The notes under the pieces were generated by a model, which ran no database searches, had not been told where the DNA came from, and saw only the letters and a program-made list of their open reading frames with translations. A stretch of DNA of 64,000 bases from Rhynchosporium graminicola. Taxonomy: Eukaryota > Ascomycota > Leotiomycetes > Helotiales > Ploettnerulaceae. Of this stretch, positions 49,724-60,849 are shown piece after piece (position 1 is the first letter of the stretch; each line of letters begins with the position of its first letter). The stretch covers positions 498,637 through 562,636 of the forward strand of contig FJUW01000028.1 of the NCBI GenBank assembly GCA_900074885.1, given 5' to 3'. Both the position numbers and the translations under genes were made by a program.

Positions 49724-52700
49724 TTACTTCCTTGATGGTGTGTCAAATACGCCGCTAATTTCGACCGCTAGATTTACAACGGTACTTATACTCCACAAAC
49801 CGATGAGGCCCCATCCAATTCTCCGACTCATCACCCAATTATTCCATGGAACCGCGATGAGCAGGCCGACGAGGGTGATTATCAAAGTGACTGCACTAAT
49901 CATCAGTGTGCCGCTGACTTCTATCTCGTATGGCTTGTATTCGATCTTCTTCCCTGGGTGTTTCGCATGTTTATGATTCGCGCCCTTGATTGTCATGTAG
50001 ATTCCACTCAAGCCAATTCCAAGAAGGATGTTAAGCATAGGTCCACCAAAACAGGCAGATAAAGCCATGACAGGAAATCCAAGACGAGCAACTGTAATGT
50101 CTGCGACTAAGTCGCCCAGGGAATTACCAACGGCGAAGATGGTCAATCCTAGAATGGCATCTGAGATCCCAAGAATTACGCCAATGGCTTTGAGTACGCC
50201 GACCACTTCGTTCGCGATTGTAGATATCCAGGCGATGGCAACGACAAAGCCGAGGAAACATAGAAGGAAGCGATACTTCGGGGGCGTTGTTGGCGAGGTT
50301 GTAAGTACCAACAGCGCGAAGGCTACCAGAGAGCCCAGAAGAGAGTAGAGAAGCATCTGCACGAGAAGTCGAGTATTGCCCTCGGCGCTGTTGGCCCAGA
50401 TAATGATAACTACGAACAGAGGCGCGGAAAAGATCTGGACGGATACGAGCCACCGGTTCCAGTCCTGAGAAGACACTACTGTTGGACTAATCGGAGGGCC
50501 GTCCATTTGCGAGACAGATGATTGTTTAGCGAGCATCGGTTCTAGATGAGAATGATGGCGGAGGTTCTCGGCCGATACAGCTACAGCAGCAGAGCTATGT
50601 GCACTATACCCTCGAGGTTGGGGCGACCGTGGATGGTTGTGAGATTCCGTAGCTCTGCGATAACGGATCCATTCTGGCTCATTTTCTAAGGACGAGCTAC
50701 GTGGTGTCGAAGGAGGAACACTGCTACTGTAACGCCTTAGCATTGATGGGGTTCTCTCTTCAAGGGTAGCCTCCTCTGCTTCTTCACCATCTTGATTATC
50801 AGACTCCACGACCGGAAGAGTGATTGCCAAGAGGAAAATGCTTGGTGCCGATACAAGTCCCACAAATTTATCCCATATAGACTTTTCTCGCCATGTATAC
50901 AGTGTGGGGAACAGTGTCGACCCCATTACGTGAGGGCTTGGAAGATATAGATAAGGCCACCACCAGATCGGCCTTTCCTGATAGTCTAGGTCGTGGCTAC
51001 CAAGTGCAGAATGAGTAGTTAATTCTGGCTCTGGAAGCATTATACTTGGGGCTCCCGAGCTGACGGCTGACATGGGTGCAGGCGAATCAGTATAGGCTGG
51101 AAATTGGATGGTTGGTGAGAGGGTTCGCGTGTACGAGCTATCTCTTGATGAAGAACCAGGAATCTGGAGCCTGGGACGTTGAGCAGCTCTTGATCTCGTA
51201 TGGGAGGAGGCATGGACAGAGTCTCTCTCTACCTCATGATCTCTGAAGTAATCAGTACGTAAATGTCTTGCCCCGGGGAAGCCGTCTCCTGGTGGCGCGA
51301 GAGTGTCGCGATTGTTCGGTTCTTGGGAAGGGGTAGGACTAGCATCCCGAGGCCCATGCAGGGAGGGTGGAGGAGAGATGGAAAATGTCGGCGAAGGCGT
51401 TGGACGCCCGGACACAGATGGAGAGCTCTGGACGAGCTCTTGGCCAGGCACTTCGAGATTTCGCGGAAAAGTTGGGGTTGCCGCAACAACTCCGATGAAT
51501 GGTATCGTCGCCACACTGAATGCAGCAGGATCGATTGGTTTGGCACTGGCTGCATCGTTAAGTGATACAGCTCTTGTCCTGGTAATAGGGGCCCCAAGCC
51601 TGGATGGATCACTCTCACTTGACCCTGCCATGATTGGATCAGAGGGAGCATCTGAGTAATGTTCTTGCGGTGCTTCTGTATCATCAATCTGGGAGGCCAA
51701 GCCCGACGTAGGATCATCTGAATATCTGCGTAGATGGATAGGCCTTGCATGTGACCCCCGAGATTTTTGCAACGACGAAAGAACTGATCTGAACTCCAAA
51801 GCGCCCACTAAACTTGGCCGAATTGGGGTGATGGTGTTTCTTCGACTCCCTGATGGTCTGGTGACTCGCATACTGCTTGCCATTTCTGCTGCTAATTGCA
51901 TCCCCTCGACTCCATCTTCGTCACTCTCATCACCGAGAAACGCTGGACTTCCCGCTCGCTCCAAAGCGCCGAAATCTTCCGCGCCTCTGGATCTGGGCGT
52001 ACCTGCCGGTGCATCTTCGTCGTCGTCATTTTCTTCAGATATCTCTATCTCCTCATTTGCCGTGACCAGATATTGTCCTCGGGCAGCTGCCTCCTTTTCA
52101 CGGTTACTTCGTCTCCGTCCAAGCCACCAGTGCCATACGACCACCACTACCACATAGAAGACGTAAAATGCGACCATTACACAGCATTCCCACAGATGCA
52201 ACGCCCCATCGGCCAAGAAGACCATGCTGAAGCACGCAGCAACAATGAAAAATCCAACATCTCTCACAAACGTTTTCTTTCCAACCTTGAACTCCCGCAC
52301 CAAAGCCATAGAACCCGCTACGACCGCGGTAATGAATCCAGCTGCGCCGATCAACTCCCCCACGGCTAGACTTCCACTATGCGAACTCATTGCCGCGAAC
52401 GTGGAGAACACATCCGGACTTCCATTTCCAAATGCTAAAAACGTCACTCCTGCCATGCTCTCGCTCATTCCCAGTATAGATGCGATTGTGCTGAGGTTGA
52501 TGCAAAAGAAATCCGAAGCAGCAATTCCAATGGTAGTAAATAGTAAGGCAAGCCATAATGAAAGGATGACGAAGGCTACAGGTTGCGCCTTTTGAAGCCC
52601 GCAGTAGTAGAGTGATAGGTAAGAGAAGAGACCTGCTTCTTCGTCGGGGCAATTAGCCTTTATGAAAGCGCATTTATCCTCCGCATGGTGAACTAGACGA

Positions 52701-53002
52701 CACTGCAAGGCGCAAGTATGTTAGTCTGGGGTCGAATGTAAAGATAGCTGGAAAGTGCAGAAAGTTTGGCTTACCTCTTCATCCCTCTTCACTAGTCGGT
52801 TGGCGTCCAATTGCTCCAGAGCTCTTCTTTGCGCCAATCCATACTGAGCTCCATGTCGATACCTCGCAGACTGTTCAGCTACGAGACTGAGAACTGCCAA
52901 CAGAGACAAGCAGAGTACGGTAACGTAGAATGCGCGAAATCTAAACCTCCTGGGCAATCGCGACGTATCACTTGGCATCGCACTTGGGGATTGTTGTCGC
53001 AT
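49724..53002 (-). CDS. Sodium/calcium exchanger family membrane protein
   Basis: Two exons on minus, join(49724..52702,52775..53002), give 1,068 aa. A membrane segment near residues 25-42 may act as a signal anchor. Both alpha repeats of the CaCA superfamily are intact: alpha-1 around residues 160-185 (FLAFGNGSPDVFS) and alpha-2 around 925-945 (FAVGNSLGDLVAD), with five or so helices on each side. Between them lies a ~550-residue Ser/Pro/Thr-rich cytosolic loop, strongly enlarged and predicted disordered. The GNGSPD / GNSLGD pair and Cys-rich luminal start (CRLVHHAEDKCAFIKANC) resemble NCLX/NCKX6-type cation exchangers and yeast YDL206W rather than vacuolar H+/Ca2+ VCX. The cation couple and organelle are not determinable. 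A second ATG at residue 9 is possible. Confidence 0.85.
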
Positions 53003-53186
53003 GATCCCCGGTCGTTATAATTTGGAACACATCGGATGCAGTGTGAATGGTGCAGACGAGGGCTGTTGCGACCTTGACGACGGAGTTGTATTAGGATGGA
53101 TACATAGATAGATAGATAGGCAAGGAAGAGGAACACCTTGGAGTGAGTATCTTATCGAAGGGAGCGAAGAGGGAAAGTAGAGTGAG

Positions 53187-53274
53187 TAGGTAGGTAGGTA
53201 GGTAGGTAGGTAGGTAGGTAGGTAGGTAGGTAGGTAGGTAGGTAGGTAGGTAGGTAGGTAGGTAGGTAGGTAGG
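53187..53274. repeat. TAGG tetranucleotide microsatellite, 22 copies
   Basis: Twenty-two uninterrupted TAGG units, 185-272 bp upstream of the exchanger start codon. On the exchanger's strand it reads CCTA, so if transcribed it gives a CU-rich leader. Confidence 0.95.
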
Positions 53275-53493
53275 TAAGTTACGAAGTGGGACTGGGCTGG
53301 ACGGCGGCCGGACGGACGGACGGACTGGAGACTTGGAATCAAGCATTTGAGTCGGTCGTGCTTGGGTAACTAGCTCGCTCGCTCTCTGACAGTTCCACTC
53401 ACTATACTACATATTCCGTCAGACTACTGGGCGGCCCCAAGCCACGGCAAGTATTGTGTGGCGATGACGCTGGCCTGCCGAGTGCTGCCCTGG

Positions 53494-53541
53494 ACCTGAA
53501 CCTGAACCTGAACCTGAACCTGAACCTGAATCTGAACCTGA
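53494..53541. repeat. ACCTGA hexanucleotide repeat
   Basis: About eight tandem ACCTGA units with one variant (ATCTGA). Probably length-polymorphic. Confidence 0.9.
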
Positions 53542-54221
53542 ACCCGGAAGCTAGAGTCTGTCTAACTTTTGTACCTGCTATCGCACGTGCAAGAGCCCCA
53601 CCCCGCTCGCTACTGTACGCTTTAGTACTGTATAGTACGGTACTGTACTGTAGGTACTGTACTGTAATGCTCCGATAAGATAGGATAAATTACCTCAGCC
53701 TCGGTCCCCCCAGTCGCCCAACCAGGAGGAGCGAGTATCAAACAATCTGAAAGTCTAGGCCCCTACAGTAAGCTTCCTGCATGCTACAGTACTACAAGTA
53801 CCATCCATCATCGTACAGTACGAAAGGTACCTAGGCACCTACATACCTACCTACCTACCTACCTCATATGTCCGTAGGGACCGTAGGCGTAGGGATCTTT
53901 TGAAGCTGAGTATTCGCCCACGTGATGCATGTCTTTTCGTAGTTCCATTCATTCATTGTCCTCTTGATGTTAAGTTGTAACAGATATGACTTTCAAGTGT
54001 GGAGCGGTGATGTTGTATCATCCCAACCTCAGGGAGGGACTTGAGCCACTACTCGAGTACGGCAGCCGCCTGCAACGCGCAATCGATCCGCTCCCGCTGG
54101 CCTCAGCCTGGCTAACACCTGGCCTGCTGCTGCCAAGGTGGGGCGTAAACAAAGCGCGTCAACCAAAGTAAACATTGCGATTTGAAGATCGATTGCCTTG
54201 CGAACAAAGATACTTCAACAT

Positions 54222-54250
54222 CACATCACACCACACCACACCACACCACC
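54222..54250. repeat. CACAC/ACCAC pentamer run in condensin leader
   Basis: Four to five CACAC-C units just upstream of the condensin ATG at 54263, probably in the 5' UTR. Confidence 0.8.
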
Positions 54251-54262
54251 AACGGAATCGCA

Positions 54263-57200
54263 ATGCCTCGAGTTGCGCAGAATCCTCGTGGAGCCAGTCA
54301 AGGCAAGGCTGCCTCTGCATCCATCGCTGCCTCTCCCTTCAAGTCACCAGTGAAGTACGAATCTCCTTGCGATGTATGCCAGCAATTCTAACAGCATGCA
54401 GAATTCCCCTCAACGACGATGCGCAAGAAAAGGCAAAGCGGCTTCAGTCGCGGCATGCTCTCCATGATATGCACATAAACCAAATCAAGGCTGCAGCCTC
54501 TCCCATGCGCAAATTGTCCAACTTTGAACGAGCCGGAAGTTCTTCGCCATCTTCCAACCCGAAAACACCACGGCGGACACTGGGGAAGGAGAATGATCTG
54601 GATGGAGGAGTTATGATGGTTGGCGGAACCGCTGTGACCCCCATGAAGCGGGTGCCTTTGCTTGCCAATTTCGAGGAATGGATGAAGATGGCCACAGACA
54701 ACAAGATCAATGCGGCCAATTCCTGGAACTTCGCTCTTATCGATTACTTTCACGACATGTCGCTTCTGAAGGAGGGCGATGGGGTCAACTTCCAGAAAGC
54801 TAGCTGCACGCTGGACGGTTGTGTCAAGATCTATACCAGCAGAGTCGACAGCGTGGCTACGGAAACAGGAAAGCTCCTGAGTGGACTGGCAGACAGTGGA
54901 AACAACAAGAAGAAGAAGGGCGAAAGTGAAGAAGGGGAAGAGAGCGAGGAAGAGGTGGAGGATGAGAATGGAGTTGTACAGAAGAAGCCAAAGAAACGGG
55001 TACGCGAACTTTTTTTTTATGTCTTGAGTTTTGGTGGTCTTGCCATTGCGTCGCAAGTATTGTTTCTCTGGAGGGATCCACAGCGCAAATTGCAAGTGCA
55101 ATGTTGCTGTATGTCGTCTTTTAGCTTCGACGGAACGGAGAGCTATGGCAGACTCGAAATCTGTCATGCTCGACATGTTATGTGTACCCGGATAATGGCA
55201 TCCCTGCTACATACGACCATAGACTGGTGAGAAATGGGCATCCCGTCCGCTCTGCCATACACAAGCACCAGATCGGCAGATTAGTAGTTGGGTGGGTGAC
55301 CACCAGCGAACACCTGCTGTTGTATGTCTGTGACAGTCAGGACCGCTGGCGCAATGGCAGCGCGTTCGATTCCAGATCGAAAGGTTATCCGTTCAAATCG
55401 GGTGTGGTTCAAAACCTCGTTTTTCGTTATTTTGAACTTTTTGGCCGTTGGTTAGCTGTTGGGTTGTTACAAAGATATTTGGGGAAGAATTCCTCCAGGT
55501 CATCATCACCCATCAATTCTGTCTGGACTTTGGGCCATTTCTATTTGGCCAAGACGGAAAGGAGGTTTTGTGTCCGCAACACTACTTCGACTTTGTCGTA
55601 AATTGTTTCAAGGGCAACAGTGGACACCAGGTGTGTTGCGTCTTTTTTTTCCGTCGGAGAACAAAGATCTTGGCGTCGAGGGGCCAGCCGATTTTCTGCC
55701 GAGCGTATGATGCCGGTCCTCTGCTTGTGTCTCAGTGGTTGGAGAAGATTTCCTGGGCGCACTCCCTACGTATTGCAGATATATGAGCAAATAAATAGGA
55801 ATCACTCAGGGTGTCCGGAATGGTGTAGTGGCTAGCATTTCTGCCTCTCACCTGCAAGATACAGGATGGCCGCAGGAGACCGGGGTTCAATTCCCCGTTT
55901 CGGAAATATAACTTTTGCCATTTTTTTTTTCTGTCGGCTTCAATCATTCTGAGGGAGGAGTCTCTCCACGACAAGATCTATGTTGTCACCGCAATTGTTT
56001 TTTCTTCTCCATTTACGTCTTGTGCTGGCAAAATAACCTCTCTGATTTTACTTGGCTGGGGAGTTTTCTTTTTTCTTTGGCCGACCCGAAGCGCTGGCAA
56101 GCAAAGTACACAAAGTGGACGAGATCGGACTCTCTCGGCCCATGGCGGAAGAAGGCCGGCTTCAGCTCCAAGTCCGGGCTGTAGTGTAGGAGTCGACCCC
56201 CACTTCTGCAAAGTAGTTCGGCGCAAATCAAGCACTCTCCACACAACCACCGGAAATCGTCAAGCTTAGGGCTGCCTCTCGCTCGGGCGGATGGATATAT
56301 CCTCATCTAACGAGTGCCGGACATCACTTCTCACAAAGCACAATCTTTGATGGTCTAACGGTCATGATTTCCGCTTGTCAATCGACAAGTCGCGGGAGAT
56401 CGGGGTTCGACTCCCCGTAAGTACAAATCTTTCGCAGACGGCATGTCCATGCTAACTCCTCCCAGGTCAGAGAGGTTTCTCTTGAGTTCATGTCCCTGAG
56501 TTCGCTCGGATACAGATTCATATTTCTTTTTGATTTTTCTTTTGCCCAAAGTCTTGAGCTGTTTGCTTTCGTTTTTCTGAGGAGGAACAACTTCCTTGCT
56601 ATTCTGTTCCTTAGCGTGCCTTGAGCTGCAGTGTTTAGAACTGCAAATATTTTTTTGCTTCTTCTCTTCTCGTCTTTTTTAACCACCCGCTTGGCTCGCC
56701 TCGCCTGACCTGACCTGACCTGACCTGAACAAGTATTTACTGATTCAAACAGGCTCAGCGCTCTTCAGAAGCAACTCTAGCAAGCTCATTCGCATCGCTA
56801 CAATTGAAAAAATTCGAACTCGAATTCTCTGTTGATCCATTATTCAAAAAAGCTTCAGCAGACTTTGATGAAGGAGGCGCAAAAGGCTTACTTCTCAACC
56901 ATTTGGCCATCGATTCTCAAGGTCGCATTGTATTCGATAGCAGCGATGATGCCGGCGATGCATCTGGTGAAGGTCAAGGTAGACAACGAAAGGGTGATGC
57001 TATCGAAGAGGAAGAGGAAACACAAGCCGATTCCATGATCGACGTAACGACCAAGGATCTCGAGGAAGATGAGGAGGATGTCGAGATCGATATTGGCGCT
57101 CTTGGTGCTAAGTTCTTCCCAAGTCTGGAAATTCTGGATGAACAGGATATCTGCCCCTCTTTGAAGAATTTCGACTTGGGGGATCCTTCCGGTACCATGG

Positions 57201-58695
57201 ATATTCCGTTCTTAAAGGCACCAGAAGACTGGAGAGACAAGGACAAGCCTGAAGAAACCGCTGTCGGCGATAAGTCGGGGATCTTCCTGGATGATGATAA
57301 CCCACCCGGATTCGACGATGACGAAGATGGGCTCCTCGGAGGGTTTGAAATTCCCGCTGACACTGGCTTTGGTGAGGGCGGTGAGGCATGGGCTCGAGAT
57401 GCAGCCATCGATACCCGAATGCGTGTGCATGATGGAGGCTTCGACAACGATGGTATGGGAGGTGGCGATGGTGAAGACGGCGATGGTGCAGGCGCGGGAG
57501 CTTTTCACCCTGAGACCGGCGAATATGTCATATCCTTGGATCACGGCTCGAAAGTCCAAGGCGGCCACGATGACATCTTGAGCTACTTCGACGAGGCACT
57601 TCAGAAGAATTGGGCGGGACCAGAGCATTGGAGAATTCGGAAGATCAAGGACATCAACAAGCCAGCATCGGCGACCAAAGTACGAAAGGAGAAGGAACTG
57701 TTCGAGATAGACTTCCTCTCTCCTATGTCGGCAAGTCTCGCAGAAACCATATACACCCAGGCATCTTCCAACAACGTCATCTCCCTACCAAAGAAAGATT
57801 GGAAATCCAAGACCAGGAATCTCCTTCCAGATGATAAGCACTTCAACTCGAAGCAGCTCTTACGACTCTTCTTGAAGCCTAGGGCTCGCATGGGTAGTCG
57901 CAGATCTGGGCTCGGAATGAGGACAAATAACTTCGGACAACGCAAGGAAGAAGAGACACCTGAGGGAGAGATGGATGAAGCCTTCTGGGCACAAAATGAA
58001 GGACCACTTGCAGCTGATGACGCGCCTCAGGGTGATTATGACGCGAATTTCTTTCAAGACGATGGGTTACCTATGCCCGGAGGAATGGACGATGACGACG
58101 ATATCGAATTTGCAGATGCTCGAGATCACTTCTCACCTGGTGCCGAGGAACGGGGAGAAGGTGGTATGGCGGGTATCAACAACGTTCTGAATGGTGGAAT
58201 GACTCAACTTCCAGAGGGAGAGGAGGGTGCTTTTGGTGCCCAACTCGTAACTCAGAGTAGGAGAATGAGACCGGAATATGTACAGTATGCTCGGGTTGCG
58301 AAGAAAGTGGATGTTCGCAGGCTAAAGGAAGAGCTGTGGAAGGGCATGGGTATCGATGCACTTGATCTCGTAAGTACACAAGCTCATTACCGCTGGTAGA
58401 TCTTGTCTTCTAACAATATCAACAGAACATACCCACCCAAACACCAGGAAGACTACCAACCCCTCAATCGGACCCAAAGAAGGGAGAAGATGGCAGTCTA
58501 AAATTCACGTCGGTGATGCAGAACCTGCAAAGTGTCTATCCCAAGCAGGCCATGAACGACATTTCGACTAGTTATTGTTTCATCTGTTTGTTGCATTTGG
58601 CTAATGAAAAGGGCTTGGTGATTGAGAAGCAAGAAGGTCTCATGGAATTGGACATTAGGAAGGATCCTACTGCTGAGATCACCGTTGGCGGTTAA
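54263..58695 (+). CDS. brn1: Condensin complex subunit 2 (kleisin Brn1/CAP-H)
   Basis: Four exons, join(54263..54354,54402..54999,56753..58369,58426..58695), give 858 aa. The kleisin of condensin I, bridging Smc2/Smc4 heads and HEAT subunits. Conserved barren motifs are present: IPLNDDAQEKAKRLQSRHAL, NSWNFALIDYFHDM and FQKASCTLDGCVKIYTSRVD before the long intron, then LEFSVDPLFKKASADFDEGGAKGLLLNHL immediately after it, and a C-terminal winged-helix region ending SYCFICLLHLANEKGL. Frame and homology are continuous across intron 2, 55000-56752, 1,753 bp, donor CGG/GTACGC and acceptor CAAACAG with a TTACTGATT branch-like site. That intron contains same-strand Pol III genes. Acidic stretches (EEEEETQ, DDDDD) are normal for CAP-H. 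The gene appears functional. Confidence 0.9.
55209..55327 (+). rRNA. 5S ribosomal RNA
   Basis: 119 nt starting ACATACGACCATAG and ending TGTTGTATGT, which pair as helix I. The internal control region with AGTAGTTGGGTGGGTGACC is fully conserved with filamentous ascomycete 5S. Helix II pairs (CTGGTG with CACCAG), as does a helix V side (GCAG with CTGC). Sequence in these helices differs from the Neurospora type I remember, but pairing is kept, which argues for function. No T-run follows before the tRNA-Trp. Confidence 0.9.
55340..55411 (+). tRNA. tRNA-Trp (CCA)
   Basis: Acceptor GGACCGC pairs with GTGGTTC (two G-U pairs), the D stem is GCGC/GCGC, the anticodon stem TTCGA/TCGAA carries loop TTCCAGA (anticodon CCA), and the T stem is ATCCG/CGGGT with loop TTCAAAT. 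No intron. It starts 12 nt after the 5S end. Confidence 0.92.
55420..55424 (+). terminator. Pol III T-run after tRNA-Trp
   Basis: First run of five T's after the tRNA; there is none between the 5S and the tRNA, so it could end both transcripts. Confidence 0.6.
55814..55905 (+). tRNA. tRNA-Glu (CTC) with intron
   Basis: Acceptor TCCGGAA pairs with TTTCGGA. Anticodon stem TCTGC/GCAGG holds loop CTCTCA-C (anticodon CTC). About 20 nt (CCTGCAAGATACAGGATGGC) interrupt the loop after position 37, the usual site for eukaryotic tRNA introns. T arm CGGGG-TTCAATT-CCCCG is intact. Confidence 0.88.
55921..55930 (+). terminator. Pol III T-run after tRNA-Glu
   Basis: Ten consecutive T's 16 nt after the tRNA end, with a weaker T4 before it at 55913. 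Confidence 0.7.
56344..56424 (+). pseudogene. tRNA-Asp (GTC)-like body, broken acceptor stem
   Basis: D arm (TGGTCTAACGGTCAT), anticodon stem TCCGC/GCGGG with GTC, a ~10-nt insertion after position 37 and a perfect T arm (CGGGG-TTCGACT-CCCCG) are present. The flanking TCTTTGA and TAAGTAC form few acceptor pairs. Likely a tRNA pseudogene or tRNA-derived fragment; promoter boxes A and B remain. Confidence 0.7.
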
Positions 58696-60500
58696 GACGA
58701 TAGAGGAATGGTGTATTGTGTACCTCACTATATGAAGGCAAGACGTCAGTATGTCTCTTGGCGTTGGAGGCTGGCTGCATATCATGAATGAAGAATAATG
58801 TATTGAAGTACTTCTTGGGCTGAAGGAATGAAGAATATTCAGGTTAGGGTACAAAGTATCAAGTGAACCAAAAATGTCGTAGGCCTTGGCTTCGATTGGT
58901 TGGGTCATATGTGATGTGTAGCGATACTTCTCTTCGGTGACATGTGCCCAGCACATTGTGACTTGCAGGTTTGAGTTGGCGTCGTTTAGAAACTGATCAT
59001 AATGCACTGCACGGTCTCTCCACAGTGGGCACGCTCTTCGGGAAACGTATGAATAGGTAGGTACAAACAAGTACGTTTGAATGCGAAGTGTTATATGAGG
59101 ACTACAAAATCATCTTTATTGTAGTGTATATATGTCTATCAGTCGGTTCCACTCAGTGAAGACTAGGTTTCCTTCCTTAAAGCGAGTGCGCAAAGAATGA
59201 TAGCACAGCCTACTACTTATTGTCCTTATTTACAAAAGCATGATATCATCCTTTCAACCATTTGTCTTCTGTATCTAATTCAAGACAATGTTATGTTTTG
59301 AGCTTCTGATAAGCAGGTATGAATTCATATACTCTCTTCAAGTTGAGCATAGAAGACCGCGTGGGTATGATTGATGTTCAATAACTATACAGACTTACGT
59401 TATACGTGAGTAGCTCAAATTCCTCTTTTTCCATATCTGGCTTTGGAAGAACAAACAAGTTTCAGTTGAGAATAGATCGAGTCCTTTTTCCTGACGAGCC
59501 GATAGATGCACGAGAATACGAGAAACTACCAAAGGAAAAGATCTCTTAACTCGGCCAGCAAGAATTTGACGATACTGGCTCCTTGATGCCCAACCAACCG
59601 GGATGGCGGGATTACTCCTATCTTAGGTCCGATGCTTTCTATTGCGGCAGAAAAACTTACAGTACTTTGTCAATATGAACTACACGGGAATTCTCCCCCG
59701 ATTTCACAACGAGAGGGGTTTCACTGGAGTGGTACGGGAGTTCTTCTACGGCGATTGAGAGGATCAACCGATCATGCAGGAAGGTAAACGGATATTGGCG
59801 ATTTAGAAGAATGTACGAAACGCTTCACAGAGAATGGTCTCATTCAGCGTGAAGCGCCTAAAGTGACCACGGAGCCTGTTGAGGAATAGTGCGAAGGTGT
59901 ATCTGATAAGGAAAATGATTGAGGAGAGGCATCTGCGCACTTTGAACTTTATCCTCCATCATTTATAAAGGTTTCCGATATTTAATTGCGGTATCCCAAG
60001 CCCCCCAGGTCGATCCTTGACTAACTCGTCGAAGGCTTTCTGATAATTATCAGTAAAGTTCAATACTATGATAAGTCTAGTAAGTATTAAGAGGTTTAGC
60101 GACTAGACCTAAATTCTATATAAATTAACACCCCAGCTTTTGTATCGTCCATTCCAAGCGCTGGGTGACTTGAGTTTCTCTAGATTTATAGAAGTAGTCT
60201 CTTTGTATGGTGAAGCGTTCGATTCAGAGTCTCAGACCACTTCGTACTCGTTCAGGAACCTAAAGATAACATTTACTTGTACTCTATAGATGCACTAATA
60301 TATAATTGCACAACGAATGCCTATAATGAATATCATTGACCACTCCATGATCATTAGTTAGTTCTGCATCTAAACAAGCCGAGCCGAGGAATATAGTGAT
60401 TCTTCGGTTTAGCGTGATTCTTTAGTAAATAACGCCGGTATACCGCCTTTTGGTATGAACCCTACCAAATATTAATATACTGTAATTATCAGAACTAGAA
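58696..60500. other. Intergenic, condensin 3' flank to RIP boundary
   Basis: No supported gene. Base composition is ordinary to about 60040 and becomes steadily richer in TA dinucleotides, with full RIP character from about 60500. Confidence 0.5.
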
Positions 60501-60764
60501 ACTACTAAAGCTCCGTGAATACTATACCGATTTGCCTCTAAACTACTTCTTTTTAAAGCTCTTGATCTATAGAGTATATATTCAGTCTGCGGCTATACCT
60601 CCTAAATCTGCTTCTAAGATTAATATAAAAGCTCCAAAAGGATATAAATCGACTAAACTACGTACTCGACTACCTTCTGCGCTAGTATAACTAGCTAAAA
60701 TAACCCTGAAAATCAATACCAAGAGTACTATAACTGAGTCTACTGAGCTTACTATAGACTCAGT

Positions 60765-60841
60765 TGCAGCTATAGTACTAGCTACAGTACTAGTACTAGT
60801 ACTAATACCAGCTATAGTACTAGCACTAGCTATAGTAAGCT
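60765..60841. repeat. TAGTACTAG-type low-complexity tract
   Basis: Degenerate repeats of GCTATAGTACTAG and AGTACT. Read on plus, it looks like a Val/Pro/Ala-rich coding relic altered by C-to-T changes. Confidence 0.6.
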
Positions 60842-60849
60842 AATCGACG

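Larger units (their letters stand above)
53003..54262. other. Repeat-rich divergent intergenic region
   Basis: 1.26 kb between the divergent exchanger and condensin genes. It is rich in microsatellites: TAGG x22, an ACCTGA hexamer array, GTACTGTA runs at about 53624-53667 and ACCT x5 near 53845. No gene supported. Confidence 0.6.
55000..56752 (+). other. Giant condensin intron hosting Pol III genes
   Basis: 1,753 bp against 50-120 bp for most other introns here. It carries 5S rRNA, tRNA-Trp, tRNA-Glu and a tRNA-Asp-like body in that order, all on the host strand, plus a CCTGA pentamer array at 56704-56728 close to the acceptor. Confidence 0.8.

Noticed and set aside
53091..53346. Frames made of Thr-Tyr-Leu-Pro repeats
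   Set aside because: They are translations of the TAGG microsatellite, not proteins.
53454..53678. Frame with Leu-Asn repeats
   Set aside because: Translation of the ACCTGA hexamer array; no other protein feature.
54388..55176. 262-codon minus-strand frame opposite condensin exon 2
   Set aside because: Antisense shadow: the plus strand carries clear kleisin motifs in the same place.
1..60000. Secondary-metabolite cluster around the dioxygenase or the Zn2Cys6 factor
   Set aside because: No polyketide synthase, peptide synthetase, terpene synthase or P450 is present near either gene.
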